DNA from: Candidatus Thioglobus sp. | GTDB taxonomy: Bacteria; Pseudomonadota; Gammaproteobacteria; PS1; Pseudothioglobaceae | DNA length: 62,875 nucleotides | Assembly (NCBI GenBank): GCA_018644675.1 | Contig: JABGQC010000003.1 | Coordinates: 1-62,875, forward strand | Direction: 5' to 3' | Part shown: positions 17,093 to 25,221 of the stretch, in pieces | How positions within the stretch are numbered: the stretch's first letter is position 1 | Layout of the letters: every line of letters begins with the position of its first letter | The notes under the pieces: generated by a model | Seen by the model: only the letters and a program-made list of their open reading frames with translations | Told to the model about the DNA's origin: nothing | The model's database searches: none | Position numbers and translations under genes: made by a program

Positions 17093-17386
17093 TCAGCAGC
17101 ATGGAGTTCCGTTATCTGTTGATGAGCAGCAGCTTTGCGCTGTACTATTAGGTTGTTTTGTATTTGAAGCTTTAGGGTCTAATGCGTTATCAAAAGCAAG
17201 GTCTGTTTTTTGCGCTGCTTCATCACGAATGTGCCTAGCTATTTCAATTGCCATGTCGATCTGTTTTTCAGTAATACCCATTGAACGTAATTTTTTCAGT
17301 TGACACCGTCCCATAGCAGGGTGATTGCTGGCAATGCCTGATGCGAGTGATACCAATGCCACGATAGATGGATGTAGTTCTGTCAT
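17093..17386 (-). CDS. AhpD/carboxymuconolactone decarboxylase-like protein with Cys-rich tail
   Basis: I chose the start at 17386, where AAGGAG lies at good spacing. The longer frame begins inside the permease gene. The 97-residue protein shows the all-helical AhpD-like pattern (LVSLASGIASNHPAMGRCQLKKLRSMGITEKQIDMAIEIA). It has one Cys in place of the catalytic CxxC. The last 15 residues carry CC and CC pairs (CCSSTDNGTPCC), which look like a metal- or sulfur-binding tail. It lies between permease and thioredoxin-like genes. Confidence 0.75.
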   Translation of the reverse strand: MTELHPSIVALVSLASGIASNHPAMGRCQLKKLRSMGITEKQIDMAIEIARHIRDEAAQKTDLAFDNALDPKASNTKQPNSTAQSCCSSTDNGTPCC

Positions 17387-17396
17387 AATTTTCTCC

Positions 17397-18455
17397 TTAT
17401 AAAATACTATTAAATATAAAACCAACCAGCAAAATTCCACTGGCAACAATACTGACGAAAGTAGCAATTAGTTTAGTTTTTAGCACTTTTCGTAATATTA
17501 AAATCTCTGGCAATGATAGGGCGATGACACTCATCATAAATGCTAAGGTAGTGCCTAATGCCGCACCTTTGCCGATTAACACTTCAACGATTGGAATTAC
17601 TCCAGCTGCACTCGTATACATAGGCATTCCTAATGCCACAGCTGCAGGAACTGACCACCAGGCATCCTTACCCATAATGGAAGTCATAAAGTCTTCAGGG
17701 ACGAAGCCGTGAATGATTGCACCTACAGCTATTCCTATAACAACATAAAACCAGATTTTATATATAATCTCTTTTACGTAATTCCATCCAGCATTAAATC
17801 TAGATTCCCAGCTCATCAATGCGTTATTTACTGGAAGATCTTTTCCTATATGAATATCATGTACCCAGTCCTGTAAATCATTTTCCATTTTCAAATGTCC
17901 AATAATCATTCCAGAAACTATAGCAATGGTCAGGCCAAGACCTAGATAAAGTACCGCAACCTGCCAGCCAAATAATCCAAACAAAAGGATCAGTGCAATT
18001 TCATTCACCATAGGGGCTGCAATAAGAAAAGAAAAAGTCACGCCTAGTGGCACTCCAGCAGATAAAAAACCGATAAATAATGGAACTGCAGAACAGGAGC
18101 AAAATGGAGTTACAATGCCTAAACTTGCCGCCAAACTATTTCCAACTCCCAGGCGTCTTCCTGCCAATAAGGAGCGTGTGCGTTCTGGTGAAAAAAAGGT
18201 TTGAACTATTCCCATAAAGAAGACCACGCCGGCCAATAGCAACATAATTTTAGGGGTGTCATAGAAAAAGAAGTGTATTGCTTCACCAGTATGTGAGCTG
18301 CGATCATAACCTGTTAAGGATAAAATAAAATCTGCAAAAGGAATAAGCTGTGAATAAGTATAAAACCAGGTTGGAATGGCTAGACTAATTGCGCCAATCC
18401 AGTAGAATAGCGCATTACTCTTTTGTTGAGAAGTGTCAATTGTTGCGTTGCTCAT
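17397..18455 (-). CDS. Permease of the DUF318/ArsP-like family
   Basis: The 352-residue inner-membrane protein has eight to ten helices. It carries the family motif TPFCSCSAVPLFIGFLSAGVP with Cys119 and Cys121, mirrored later by GMPMYTSAAGVIP. Family members export organoarsenicals or move unknown small molecules; the CSC pair could bind a thiol or thiolated substrate. The start at 18455 has AAGGAG upstream. An ECF-type promoter lies 23-49 bp before it. The operon continues with the AhpD-like and thioredoxin-like genes. Confidence 0.85.
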   Translation of the reverse strand: MSNATIDTSQQKSNALFYWIGAISLAIPTWFYTYSQLIPFADFILSLTGYDRSSHTGEAIHFFFYDTPKIMLLLAGVVFFMGIVQTFFSPERTRSLLAGRRLGVGNSLAASLGIVTPFCSCSAVPLFIGFLSAGVPLGVTFSFLIAAPMVNEIALILLFGLFGWQVAVLYLGLGLTIAIVSGMIIGHLKMENDLQDWVHDIHIGKDLPVNNALMSWESRFNAGWNYVKEIIYKIWFYVVIGIAVGAIIHGFVPEDFMTSIMGKDAWWSVPAAVALGMPMYTSAAGVIPIVEVLIGKGAALGTTLAFMMSVIALSLPEILILRKVLKTKLIATFVSIVASGILLVGFIFNSIL

Positions 18456-18475
18456 GTTAATCTCCTTGATACCAA

Positions 18476-18504
18476 GAAGACGATTAAGACGCAAAAAAGA
18501 TGCA
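18476..18504 (-). promoter_or_regulatory. ECF-type promoter before the permease operon
   Basis: On the minus strand TGCATCTTT (18504-18496) is followed after 13 bases by CGTCT (18482-18478). The same two blocks with the same spacing precede the rhodanese-MBL-sigma operon. CGTC -10 boxes are typical of ECF sigma factors. Just after the -10 both sites also share a related CTT...ATCAAGG segment. Confidence 0.75.
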
Positions 18505-18528
18505 GGTAAGATAAGGTAAGTTTTATTT

Positions 18529-19062
18529 TTATTTACACTTAGGGTCAAAGCAGCATACGTTACCCATGTCATCTAATACAATTTTGCATGCGGTGTGAAG
18601 CTCTTGCTTTAGGCGTTTACGTGCACGTTGAATACGAGATTTGGTAGCGACGAGACTTAAGTTATTAAGTTTGGCAAAATTAGTCTGACTCACCCCTTCA
18701 AGATCACATTGATTAATAATTTCTCGGTCATCATCAGATAAATGTTTTAATGCTGTCGGTAAGCATTTTGATAAATGAACAACAGGGGTGTCCCTGCCTT
18801 CGCTAATTATTTCTGGATACTGCTCATCCACTTCATCATGATTTTTATGAGTTCGATGGTAATCAATAAGACGGTTTTTAGTTACCCGAAATAGCCAAGC
18901 TCGAGTATTGCTTAAATTGCAAAAATCATCACGCTTGATTAGCGCTTTTACAAATACATCTTGTAATAAATCTTCGGCTGTGGAGTGGTCAGAAATTCTA
19001 CTATATAGAAAATATCTAAGCTCATTTTCGTACTGGTCCCAGGCTTTAGTGATGCATTTCAT
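18529..19062 (-). CDS. ECF sigma factor, SigZ-like, with Cys-rich tail
   Basis: The 177-residue protein has sigma region 2 (AEDLLQDVFVKAL, then TRAWLFRVTKNRLIDYHR) and region 4 (GVSQTNFAKLNNLSLVATKSRIQRARKRLKQEL). A tail of about 20 residues has Cys159, Cys170, Cys171 and Cys176. No anti-sigma gene is adjacent. The tail cysteines are the likely sensor of thiol, metal or persulfide state (inference). It is the third gene of the rhodanese-MBL-sigma operon, so it probably drives its own expression. Confidence 0.9.
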   Translation of the reverse strand: MKCITKAWDQYENELRYFLYSRISDHSTAEDLLQDVFVKALIKRDDFCNLSNTRAWLFRVTKNRLIDYHRTHKNHDEVDEQYPEIISEGRDTPVVHLSKCLPTALKHLSDDDREIINQCDLEGVSQTNFAKLNNLSLVATKSRIQRARKRLKQELHTACKIVLDDMGNVCCFDPKCK

Positions 19063-19073
19063 ACATGGATACT

Positions 19074-19991
19074 CTACTCAGACTCAAATTGTAAAAAAGT
19101 ACGGTGTATATTTCGCCTATGCCAACCATCGAAGTTCTTTAATGATTTAAATTTAGATGCTGTTGATAACTGATCAATTGTTTCGTCGAGCTCAAGCCAT
19201 TCTTTTTGAGCAGCTGTTACGCCTTTAACTAAATAATCAAGATAGTCAATAGTTTGTGCTTTAGCTTTTTTCCAATCTGCGGCGTACCCATGGCCAGGAA
19301 TGACATGTTTTGCATTTAATTTGGCTAGCTGGTGTACAGATTTTTGCCACTCTTTTACAGAGCTAAAGGGATGAATGCCAAGCATGCGGTCGAGAAAAAC
19401 AAAGTCACCACTGAACAGCACTCTTTGCTGTGGTAGCCAAAGCACTCCATCACCTGGAAAATGCCCATTACCCGGCCAAATTAATTCAAAGTCAACCCCG
19501 CCAAGGTTGAAGAGATTGTTATCTTTGTTATAGGTTTGACCAGCGTGCATTGGGTTGATGGTTTTAATTGACTCTCCAGACGTTGATTCAAGGCGATTAA
19601 GATGATCTTTTGTATGGTGTTCTTGAGTTTTTACAGTTTTTGATAAAGCCAGTACTTTTGCACCGCGCTTTACAAAATAACTATTGCCTAACCAATGATG
19701 ATCTTGCGCACCTATATTAACAACCCAGAGAATAGGTTTTGAAGTTATTTCTTGAATTGCCTGATGAATAACCTTAGCACCCGCAGGCATAGCACCAGAA
19801 CCAATTAGCACAACCCCCTTATCAGTAACAACAAAACCGACAGTATTGTTCGAGCCAAAGTTTTTTTCAGTTCTTGGACCTGTTTCGCCGACTAAAGCAT
19901 AAATATTATTATGGACTTTTTGTGTTTCTAAAGAAAATACAGGTGTTGAGAAAACAGAAATAAGCGTACCCAATAAAAGCAAGAACCTCAT
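19074..19991 (-). CDS. Exported metallo-beta-lactamase-fold protein (SoxH/quinoprotein-relay type)
   Basis: The 305-residue protein has a signal peptide (about 1-20) and an MBL fold with GHFPGDGVLWLP, VLFSGDFVF and VIPGHGY. The usual metal motif HxHxDH is replaced by GAQDHHW (residues 95-100), so one metal site is altered. I recall similar variants in sulfur oxidisers but cannot verify it here. Persulfide dioxygenase or hydrolase roles are possible for this fold. It lies eight bases after the exported rhodanese gene, so both probably act in the periplasm on sulfane sulfur. Confidence 0.82.
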   Translation of the reverse strand: MRFLLLLGTLISVFSTPVFSLETQKVHNNIYALVGETGPRTEKNFGSNNTVGFVVTDKGVVLIGSGAMPAGAKVIHQAIQEITSKPILWVVNIGAQDHHWLGNSYFVKRGAKVLALSKTVKTQEHHTKDHLNRLESTSGESIKTINPMHAGQTYNKDNNLFNLGGVDFELIWPGNGHFPGDGVLWLPQQRVLFSGDFVFLDRMLGIHPFSSVKEWQKSVHQLAKLNAKHVIPGHGYAADWKKAKAQTIDYLDYLVKGVTAAQKEWLELDETIDQLSTASKFKSLKNFDGWHRRNIHRTFLQFESE

Positions 19992-19999
19992 ATTAAACC

Positions 20000-20917
20000 C
20001 TACAAAGAGAAAGTATCATCAAATGGCTTGTCACCTTTAACTGTTGGCAAGTCTAGCCAATTACCCCATTGTGACCAGCCCCCGTCATATAGCTTTACAT
20101 TCTTATAGCCTAATGATTTAAGCTGTAAGTATGCACTACTCATACGGAATCCATCATCACAATAAACAATAATTGATTGGTCTTTAGAGACTGATTGATA
20201 CAACTCTTTCATGGTATCTTCATCTAGCCAAGTTTGTGAAGCACTGTCAGTGCCATCCATGCTAACTATATTAATTGCGCCAGGTATATGACCCTCTTGA
20301 ACTCCATGGGAACTTGAGCCTGCATAGCGTTCAGGAGGCCTAGCATCAATCAAAGTTGTTTCATTGTCTCGTGGCCCTGTAATAACATCGTACACATCTG
20401 GGAATCTCACAAACATAGAACTGTCAGCCTCTTTTAATACAATATTGCTCGGCTTGCGTGCTGGAGAGATTTCGGTTGTCATATCTTCAAATGTGGCCCA
20501 ACCGATGGTGCCACCATCTAAAATTTTTAGTTGTGAGTCACTAAAGCCATATAATTTTAGTAAAACCCATAAACGCGATGCAGTGACAGTACGAGTATCA
20601 TCATAAATAACAATTGTGGAATCAGACTGAACACCCCAGCGGCGTAAAGTTTTCTGAAATTGCTCCCGAGATGGAAAGCGAGTCACTGTGAGTGAGTTAT
20701 TATCAGCCAAGTCTTTAAATCGCTTTACCTGAATTGCACCAGGAATATGTCCAACAGTAAAATAGCGGTGTGGCTCGTAGCGCACTTCTAGAACTACCGT
20801 TTTATCACCTTCTATGTTCTCTGCTAACCAATCTGAATCAACCAAAAAACTTCTGTCTGCTTGTGCATTGCCCATCATCAAGCCAAAAAGAAAAATACTC
20901 ATTGTTATTATTTTCAC
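20000..20917 (-). CDS. Exported two-domain rhodanese (SseA-like sulfurtransferase)
   Basis: The 305-residue protein has a signal peptide ending at about Ala20 (AQA) and two rhodanese domains. The N-terminal one is inactive (IVIYDDTRTV in place of the Cys loop). The C-terminal one has Cys253 in YCDDGFRMS, close to the CX4R loop of thiosulfate sulfurtransferases. I prefer the GTG start at 20917 because GGAGG lies six bases upstream; the next ATG (MSIFLFG) is too far from it. It opens the operon that ends with the sigma factor, behind an ECF-type promoter. Confidence 0.88.
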   Translation of the reverse strand: MKIITMSIFLFGLMMGNAQADRSFLVDSDWLAENIEGDKTVVLEVRYEPHRYFTVGHIPGAIQVKRFKDLADNNSLTVTRFPSREQFQKTLRRWGVQSDSTIVIYDDTRTVTASRLWVLLKLYGFSDSQLKILDGGTIGWATFEDMTTEISPARKPSNIVLKEADSSMFVRFPDVYDVITGPRDNETTLIDARPPERYAGSSSHGVQEGHIPGAINIVSMDGTDSASQTWLDEDTMKELYQSVSKDQSIIVYCDDGFRMSSAYLQLKSLGYKNVKLYDGGWSQWGNWLDLPTVKGDKPFDDTFSL

Positions 20918-20960
20918 AAAATTCCTCCAAAATATAGATATATTAATTGTACCTTGATAA

Positions 20961-20989
20961 GTAGACGAACAAAGTAGGGTAAAGATGCA
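20961..20989 (-). promoter_or_regulatory. ECF-type promoter before the rhodanese-MBL-sigma operon
   Basis: On the minus strand TGCATCTTT (20989-20981) is followed after 13 bases by CGTCT (20967-20963), identical in sequence and spacing to the element before the permease operon. The -10 lies 45 bp before the GTG start of the rhodanese gene. This implies autoregulation by the sigma factor at the end of the operon. Confidence 0.75.
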
Positions 20990-21164
20990 GTAAATATTAA
21001 TTATTTTTTACATTTAGTTATATTGTAATTTGATTCCAAGTGCAAGGTAAGCGCTATTGATTTGATAAACTGCAATAGTTCGTTAATTTTGGACACATTT
21101 TTAGTGTCTTATGAGTGTCAGCTTAATCAATAAAAGTTTAACCACATTTTCACTACGCCTGTCA

Positions 21165-21225
21165 TAAATATAGCTAAATACAGGCTGGAGTGGATCATTA
21201 AAACGCTGCTGTATAGCTATATTTA
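21165..21225. repeat. Imperfect inverted repeat near the island's right end
   Basis: The arm at 21165-21183 (TAAATATAGCTAAATACAG) and the arm at 21209-21225 match as inverted copies, except for two extra A in the left arm. The spacer is 25 bp. The repeat ends 26 bp before the tRNA duplication, where recombinase arm sites often lie. Confidence 0.55.
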
Positions 21226-21250
21226 ACTATATAATACGTTTTAAGTTGGA

Positions 21251-21273
21251 TTCGAATCCCTCTCTCTCCACCA
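21251..21273 (+). repeat. Attachment-site repeat, right copy (tRNA-Ser 3' end)
   Basis: These 23 bases are identical to 10575-10597, including CCA, but the rest of a tRNA is missing upstream. The match starts at the T loop; the base pairs of the T stem 5' strand are already different. It marks the far boundary of the island. Confidence 0.85.
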
Positions 21274-21369
21274 AATTACTTGCTGTTTTAATAGCGTCCT
21301 TTGTTGATTTTTTAGAATCTCTATGGACAATATTAAAGCATCTATCCAATTGCTTACACAAAGGTAATC

Positions 21370-23289
21370 ATGAATCTTATACCAAATTTCAAACCTGAAA
21401 ACATTGTTCAATCTATTGAAAACATTACTAAAAAAGGGTTTGAGGTTGTCTCTTCGGCTGAAAAGGGTGGCAACTGGGATGAGGTAATTACTGCTACAGA
21501 TAATTTTGAGTGTGAGCTGGGTCGATTAACTAGCGTTAATTCTCATTTAAATGCGGTGATGTTTAGTGATGAGTTTAATACTCAGTATGAGCAAACTCTG
21601 CCCATTATTACCAATTTTTATTCAGATATTTCCAGTAATAAAGCACTCTATACAGCTTACAAAAACCTGAAAAATACTGATTTAAATGAACAGCAGCAGC
21701 ATATTTTGCAAGAATCTATCGATGGTTTTGAGCTTTCTGGTGTTGGGCTGGAGGGTGAAGACTCTAAGCGCTTTAAAGCTATTAAAGAACAATTAAGCTT
21801 GCTCAGTAATCAGTTTTCTAAAAATTCTCTTAAAGCTACCAATGAATGGATAAAGATTGTCGAATTGGAGGAGTTAAAGGGTTACAGTGAAACTGAGCTG
21901 GCCAAGATTAAAACAGACAAAGGTTATGAGCTTAACTTGCAAATGCCAGTATATATGGATGTTATGACTTATCTGGACAATCGAGAGCTTAGAGAGGAGG
22001 TTTACCGGGCCTATGCATCTCGAGCTTCAGAGGTGGGTATCACCTCAGTTGATTTTGACAATAAAGCAATCATGGATGAAATTCTTGCGCTAAGACAAGA
22101 AATGGCTGATATTCTAGGATTTAAGAATTATGCTCAACTCTCTATTGAGTCAAAAATGGTGGAGAGCGTTGATCAAATTTTAGAATTTTTAACAAATTTG
22201 GTTCAAAAATCAAAGTCACAAGCGCAAGCAGAGTTTGACGAATTATCTCAGTTTGCAGGCATAGTGTTACAACCTTGGGATTTGGGTTTTTATAGTGAGC
22301 AGTTAAAGGCGAAAAAGTTTGGTTTTAAAAAGTCAGACTTAACCCCTTATTTTCCTGAACAAAAAGTACTGGAAGGCTTATTTTCTACGATTGAAAGTTT
22401 GTACAAGGTAAAGGTTCAGCAAATAGATGAGTCGAGTTATCATAATGATGTTCGTGTATTGGAAATAACAAGCAATAACCAACTGATTGGAAAAATTTAT
22501 CTAGATCTATACGCTAGAAAAGATAAGCGTGGCGGAGCTTGGATGGCAGACTATCAGCCTCTTATTGGGAATGAAAAGCCCATTGCATTTGTCGTTTGTA
22601 ATCTTAACTCTCCGAGTAAAGGTAAGCCAGCTTTGTTTGAATTTGACGAGATAGTGACTATATTCCATGAATTTGGCCATGCGCTACACCATGTGTTAAC
22701 CAAGGTGAAGTATCCTTGTGCAGCCGGCATTTCTGGTGTTCCTTGGGATGGGGTTGAATTGCCAAGCCAATATATGGAGTTCTTTTGCTATGAGCGATCG
22801 GTGATTGACAAAATGTCTGAACATGTTGAGACTCAAAAATCTTTGCCTGATGAATTATATAACAAGCTAATCGCATCTAAAAATTTCCAATCAGCCATGG
22901 GTATGTTGCGTCAGTGTGAATTTTCTCTATGGGATTTACAAACGCACTTAGGCAAGTGTGATACTTATGAGGTTTTAACACAGGTTCGCCAGCAAACGGC
23001 ACTCATGTCAGCTATTGATGAAAACCGATTTTTAAACACCTTTGGCCATGTTTTTTCTGGCGGATATGCGGCGGGTTATTTCAGCTATAAATGGGCAGAG
23101 GTGTTGGCGGCTGATGCTTATTATTATGTGCAAGAGCATGGCGGTATTGGTTCAGATGCATCACTTGATTTTTTACACCATATCCTGGAAACAGGTGGAA
23201 GTCAGGACTTTATGGATAGCTATAAAGCCTTTAGGGGTAAAAAACCAGAGATTAATGCGCTGTTACAAGCCAATGGCATTGTGATTTAG
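21370..23289 (+). CDS. prlC: Oligopeptidase A (M3 zinc metallopeptidase)
   Basis: This cytoplasmic M3 peptidase degrades peptides, including cleaved signal peptides. The 639-residue protein has the zinc motif HEFGH at His433-His437 and the downstream Glu ligand region (DGVELPSQYMEFF). It has no signal peptide. AAAGGT precedes the ATG. It is the first core gene after the island and would have lain next to tRNA-Ser before integration. Confidence 0.93.
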   Translation: MNLIPNFKPENIVQSIENITKKGFEVVSSAEKGGNWDEVITATDNFECELGRLTSVNSHLNAVMFSDEFNTQYEQTLPIITNFYSDISSNKALYTAYKNLKNTDLNEQQQHILQESIDGFELSGVGLEGEDSKRFKAIKEQLSLLSNQFSKNSLKATNEWIKIVELEELKGYSETELAKIKTDKGYELNLQMPVYMDVMTYLDNRELREEVYRAYASRASEVGITSVDFDNKAIMDEILALRQEMADILGFKNYAQLSIESKMVESVDQILEFLTNLVQKSKSQAQAEFDELSQFAGIVLQPWDLGFYSEQLKAKKFGFKKSDLTPYFPEQKVLEGLFSTIESLYKVKVQQIDESSYHNDVRVLEITSNNQLIGKIYLDLYARKDKRGGAWMADYQPLIGNEKPIAFVVCNLNSPSKGKPALFEFDEIVTIFHEFGHALHHVLTKVKYPCAAGISGVPWDGVELPSQYMEFFCYERSVIDKMSEHVETQKSLPDELYNKLIASKNFQSAMGMLRQCEFSLWDLQTHLGKCDTYEVLTQVRQQTALMSAIDENRFLNTFGHVFSGGYAAGYFSYKWAEVLAADAYYYVQEHGGIGSDASLDFLHHILETGGSQDFMDSYKAFRGKKPEINALLQANGIVI

Positions 23290-23325
23290 GTACAATGCTT
23301 TTTATTATTTTTCAAGGAAAAGACA

Positions 23326-23541
23326 ATGATTAAATTTATCTTAAGTGTTATTATTATTCTGGCTTTAATTGGTGGTGCAATTCAGTTTGTTTCTACAGCG
23401 GAAAGTTGGGCGTTAGTGGTTAATAAAGAAGCGGCATTAAGTAGCATTCAAAATGGTGCGATGGCCGTTTATGAATTCTTCATGGGTTTGATTGCAGATG
23501 CTGATCAAATTAAAGGAGTAGATCTTGTAGTTGATAAATAA
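23326..23541 (+). CDS. Small membrane-anchored protein (unknown)
   Basis: The 71-residue protein has one N-terminal hydrophobic helix (about 4-22), which could be an anchor or a signal peptide, and a mixed soluble tail without cysteine. I do not recognise it. A good AAGGAAAAG ribosome site lies before the ATG and a strong terminator follows the stop, which supports a real gene. Confidence 0.65.
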   Translation: MIKFILSVIIILALIGGAIQFVSTAESWALVVNKEAALSSIQNGAMAVYEFFMGLIADADQIKGVDLVVDK

Positions 23542-23558
23542 TCACAAGATATTATGAT

Positions 23559-23589
23559 AAAAATGCCCAACTTAATGTTGGGCATTTTT
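23559..23589. terminator. Bidirectional terminator between the small gene and fabF
   Basis: ATGCCCAAC and GTTGGGCAT pair around a five-base loop. A-runs on one side and T-runs on the other allow termination in both directions, serving the plus-strand 71-residue gene and the minus-strand fabF. Confidence 0.88.
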
Positions 23590-24828
23590 TTACACTTTAG
23601 AAAGTAAGATACTGCCGTTTGTGCCACCAAATCCAAAAGAGTTGGAAATAGCGTGATCGATTTTCATTTGTCGAGCTTCATTGGCACAATAATCTAAATC
23701 ACAATTTTCATCTTGATTGATAATGTTAATAGTTGGTGGCACCACTTGATCTTTAATAGCAAGCGCGGTAAAAATAGCTTCAATACCACCAGCAGCGCCA
23801 AGTAAGTGTCCAGTCATGGATTTAGTCGAGCTCATCACTAAGTTATAAGCATGATCACCTAATGCAAGCTTAGCGGCGTCTGTTTCGGCTTGATCACCTG
23901 CAGGTGTTGAAGTACCATGTGCATTGATATAATCAATTTGTTCGGTATTGATGCCGGCATTACGCATGGCATTCTTCATGCAACGCGCAGCACCTTCGCC
24001 ACCTTTTGAAGGTAGAGTCATGTGATAGGCGTCACCACTCATGCCGTAGCCTGAAACTTCTGCATAAATTTTGGCACCACGCGCCTTGGCATGCTCAAAC
24101 TCTTCAAGTACGACAACGCCTGCACCATCGCCCAAAACAAATCCGTCACGATCCTTATCCCAAGGGCGTGAGGCTGTTGCTGGATCATCGTTGCGAGTAG
24201 AGAGTGCACGCGCAGCTGCAAAACCACCTAAGCCACAATTGGTGGTTGACATTTCAGCGCCACCGGCAATCATTACGTCTGCATCGCCATATTCAATTAG
24301 ACGTGATGCATCGCCAATATTGTGCGTGCCAGTTGTGCAAGCTGTCACAATGGCAAAATTTGGCCCTTTAAGGCCATATTTGATTGATAGGTTGCCAGAG
24401 ATCATGTTGATGATTGAAGAGGGGACAAAGAAAGGTGAGATGCGTTTAGCGCCTTTTTCTCTGAATAGGTCAGCTGTTTTTTCAATTGTTCCTAAGCCAC
24501 CAATGCCGGCACCAATAGCAACACCAATACGCTCAGCATTTTCTTCGGTAACTTCAACACCACAATCTTCAAAAGCTTGAATACCAGCCGCCATGCCATA
24601 ATGAATGAAAGTATCCATTTTTTTGGCATCTTTAGGTTTTAGATAATCAGTAATATCAAAGTCTTTAACCGAACCACCAAAAGTTACAGACTGACCCTCG
24701 GTTTCAATATTGGTTAGAGAATTAATGCCGGACTTGCCTGCAAGAATATTACTCCAAGATTGCTCAACCGTGTTACCAACAGGAGAAACGATACCCATAC
24801 CAGTAATTACAACTCTTCTTTTGCTCAT
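23590..24828 (-). CDS. fabF: 3-oxoacyl-ACP synthase II
   Basis: FabF elongates acyl-ACP with malonyl-ACP in type II fatty acid synthesis. The 412-residue protein has the catalytic triad Cys in TACTTGTHN, His in [11 protein letters not shown] and His in [15 protein letters not shown]. It follows acpP, the common gene order, although a terminator lies between them. Confidence 0.96.
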   Translation of the reverse strand: MSKRRVVITGMGIVSPVGNTVEQSWSNILAGKSGINSLTNIETEGQSVTFGGSVKDFDITDYLKPKDAKKMDTFIHYGMAAGIQAFEDCGVEVTEENAERIGVAIGAGIGGLGTIEKTADLFREKGAKRISPFFVPSSIINMISGNLSIKYGLKGPNFAIVTACTTGTHNIGDASRLIEYGDADVMIAGGAEMSTTNCGLGGFAAARALSTRNDDPATASRPWDKDRDGFVLGDGAGVVVLEEFEHAKARGAKIYAEVSGYGMSGDAYHMTLPSKGGEGAARCMKNAMRNAGINTEQIDYINAHGTSTPAGDQAETDAAKLALGDHAYNLVMSSTKSMTGHLLGAAGGIEAIFTALAIKDQVVPPTINIINQDENCDLDYCANEARQMKIDHAISNSFGFGGTNGSILLSKV

Positions 24829-24854
24829 AATGTCACTGTATTAAAAAAATAAAA

Positions 24855-24885
24855 AAGGCGCTTAATTCCAAGAAGAAAGCGCCTT
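24855..24885 (-). terminator. Terminator between acpP and fabF
   Basis: AAGGCGCTT and AAGCGCCTT form a 9-bp stem with a 13-base loop. On the minus strand a T-rich run follows it, so it should reduce transcription from the abundant acpP mRNA into fabF. Confidence 0.75.
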
Positions 24886-24909
24886 GTTGTTTAGCAAGCT
24901 AAACGGAAA

Positions 24910-25137
24910 TTACAAATTGTTATTAACGTAGTCAATGGCTTGTTGAACTGTTGTAATGTTTTCTGCTTGATCGTCTGGGATTTCACAGTCAAACTCTTCT
25001 TCAAGAGACATTACTAACTCAACAGTATCTAGAGAGTCTGCACCTAAGTCATCGATAAATGAAGCGTTATTATCAATATCACCACTTACGTCTAATTGCT
25101 CAGATACAACTTTTTTAACTCTTTCCTCAATGCTCAT
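24910..25137 (-). CDS. acpP: Acyl carrier protein
   Basis: AcpP carries growing acyl chains on phosphopantetheine. The 75-residue acidic protein has the attachment serine Ser35 in [11 protein letters not shown]. Together with fabF it forms the usual fatty-acid pair. It also supplies acyl chains to LpxA, LpxD and LipB encoded elsewhere in the window. Confidence 0.97.
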   Translation of the reverse strand: MSIEERVKKVVSEQLDVSGDIDNNASFIDDLGADSLDTVELVMSLEEEFDCEIPDDQAENITTVQQAIDYVNNNL

Positions 25138-25221
25138 TTGTTACTTCCTGTTTGGTTTAATAAAGTTATTATTTTATCGATTATTGACCGCAAAACAAGA
25201 CTAAATTGCAAAAAATATGAA

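Larger units (their letters stand above)
10598..21273. mobile_element. Genomic island integrated at tRNA-Ser, sulfur/thiol genes
   Basis: The 10,676-bp segment lies between the intact tRNA-Ser and the duplicated tRNA 3' end. It separates metG-tRNA from prlC. All 19 genes I call inside are accessory: sulfur transport and relay, rhodaneses, cytochrome c, an ECF sigma factor and a permease. The part from 10.6 to 16.8 kb looks clearly more AT-rich than the flanks, although this was not computed. No integrase, excisionase, transposase or replication gene is visible. The element is therefore either decayed or moved by a recombinase encoded elsewhere. Confidence 0.8.
20918..21369. other. Gene-free right end of the island
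   Basis: This 452-bp stretch holds no credible gene. It contains the ECF-type promoter (20963-20989), a small hairpin (GACAC 21092-21096 with GTGTC 21104-21108), the imperfect inverted repeat 21165-21225 and the tRNA 3'-end duplication 21251-21273. About 95 bp of flanking sequence before prlC follow. Confidence 0.6.

Noticed and set aside
10598..21273. Search for an integrase, transposase or relaxase in the island
   Set aside because: No frame shows tyrosine-recombinase, serine-recombinase or transposase motifs. The island call rests on the tRNA duplication and cargo only.
24071..24580. Long open frame antisense to fabF (169 codons)
   Set aside because: fabF is certain from its catalytic motifs. 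The antisense frame is low-complexity and follows from codon bias.
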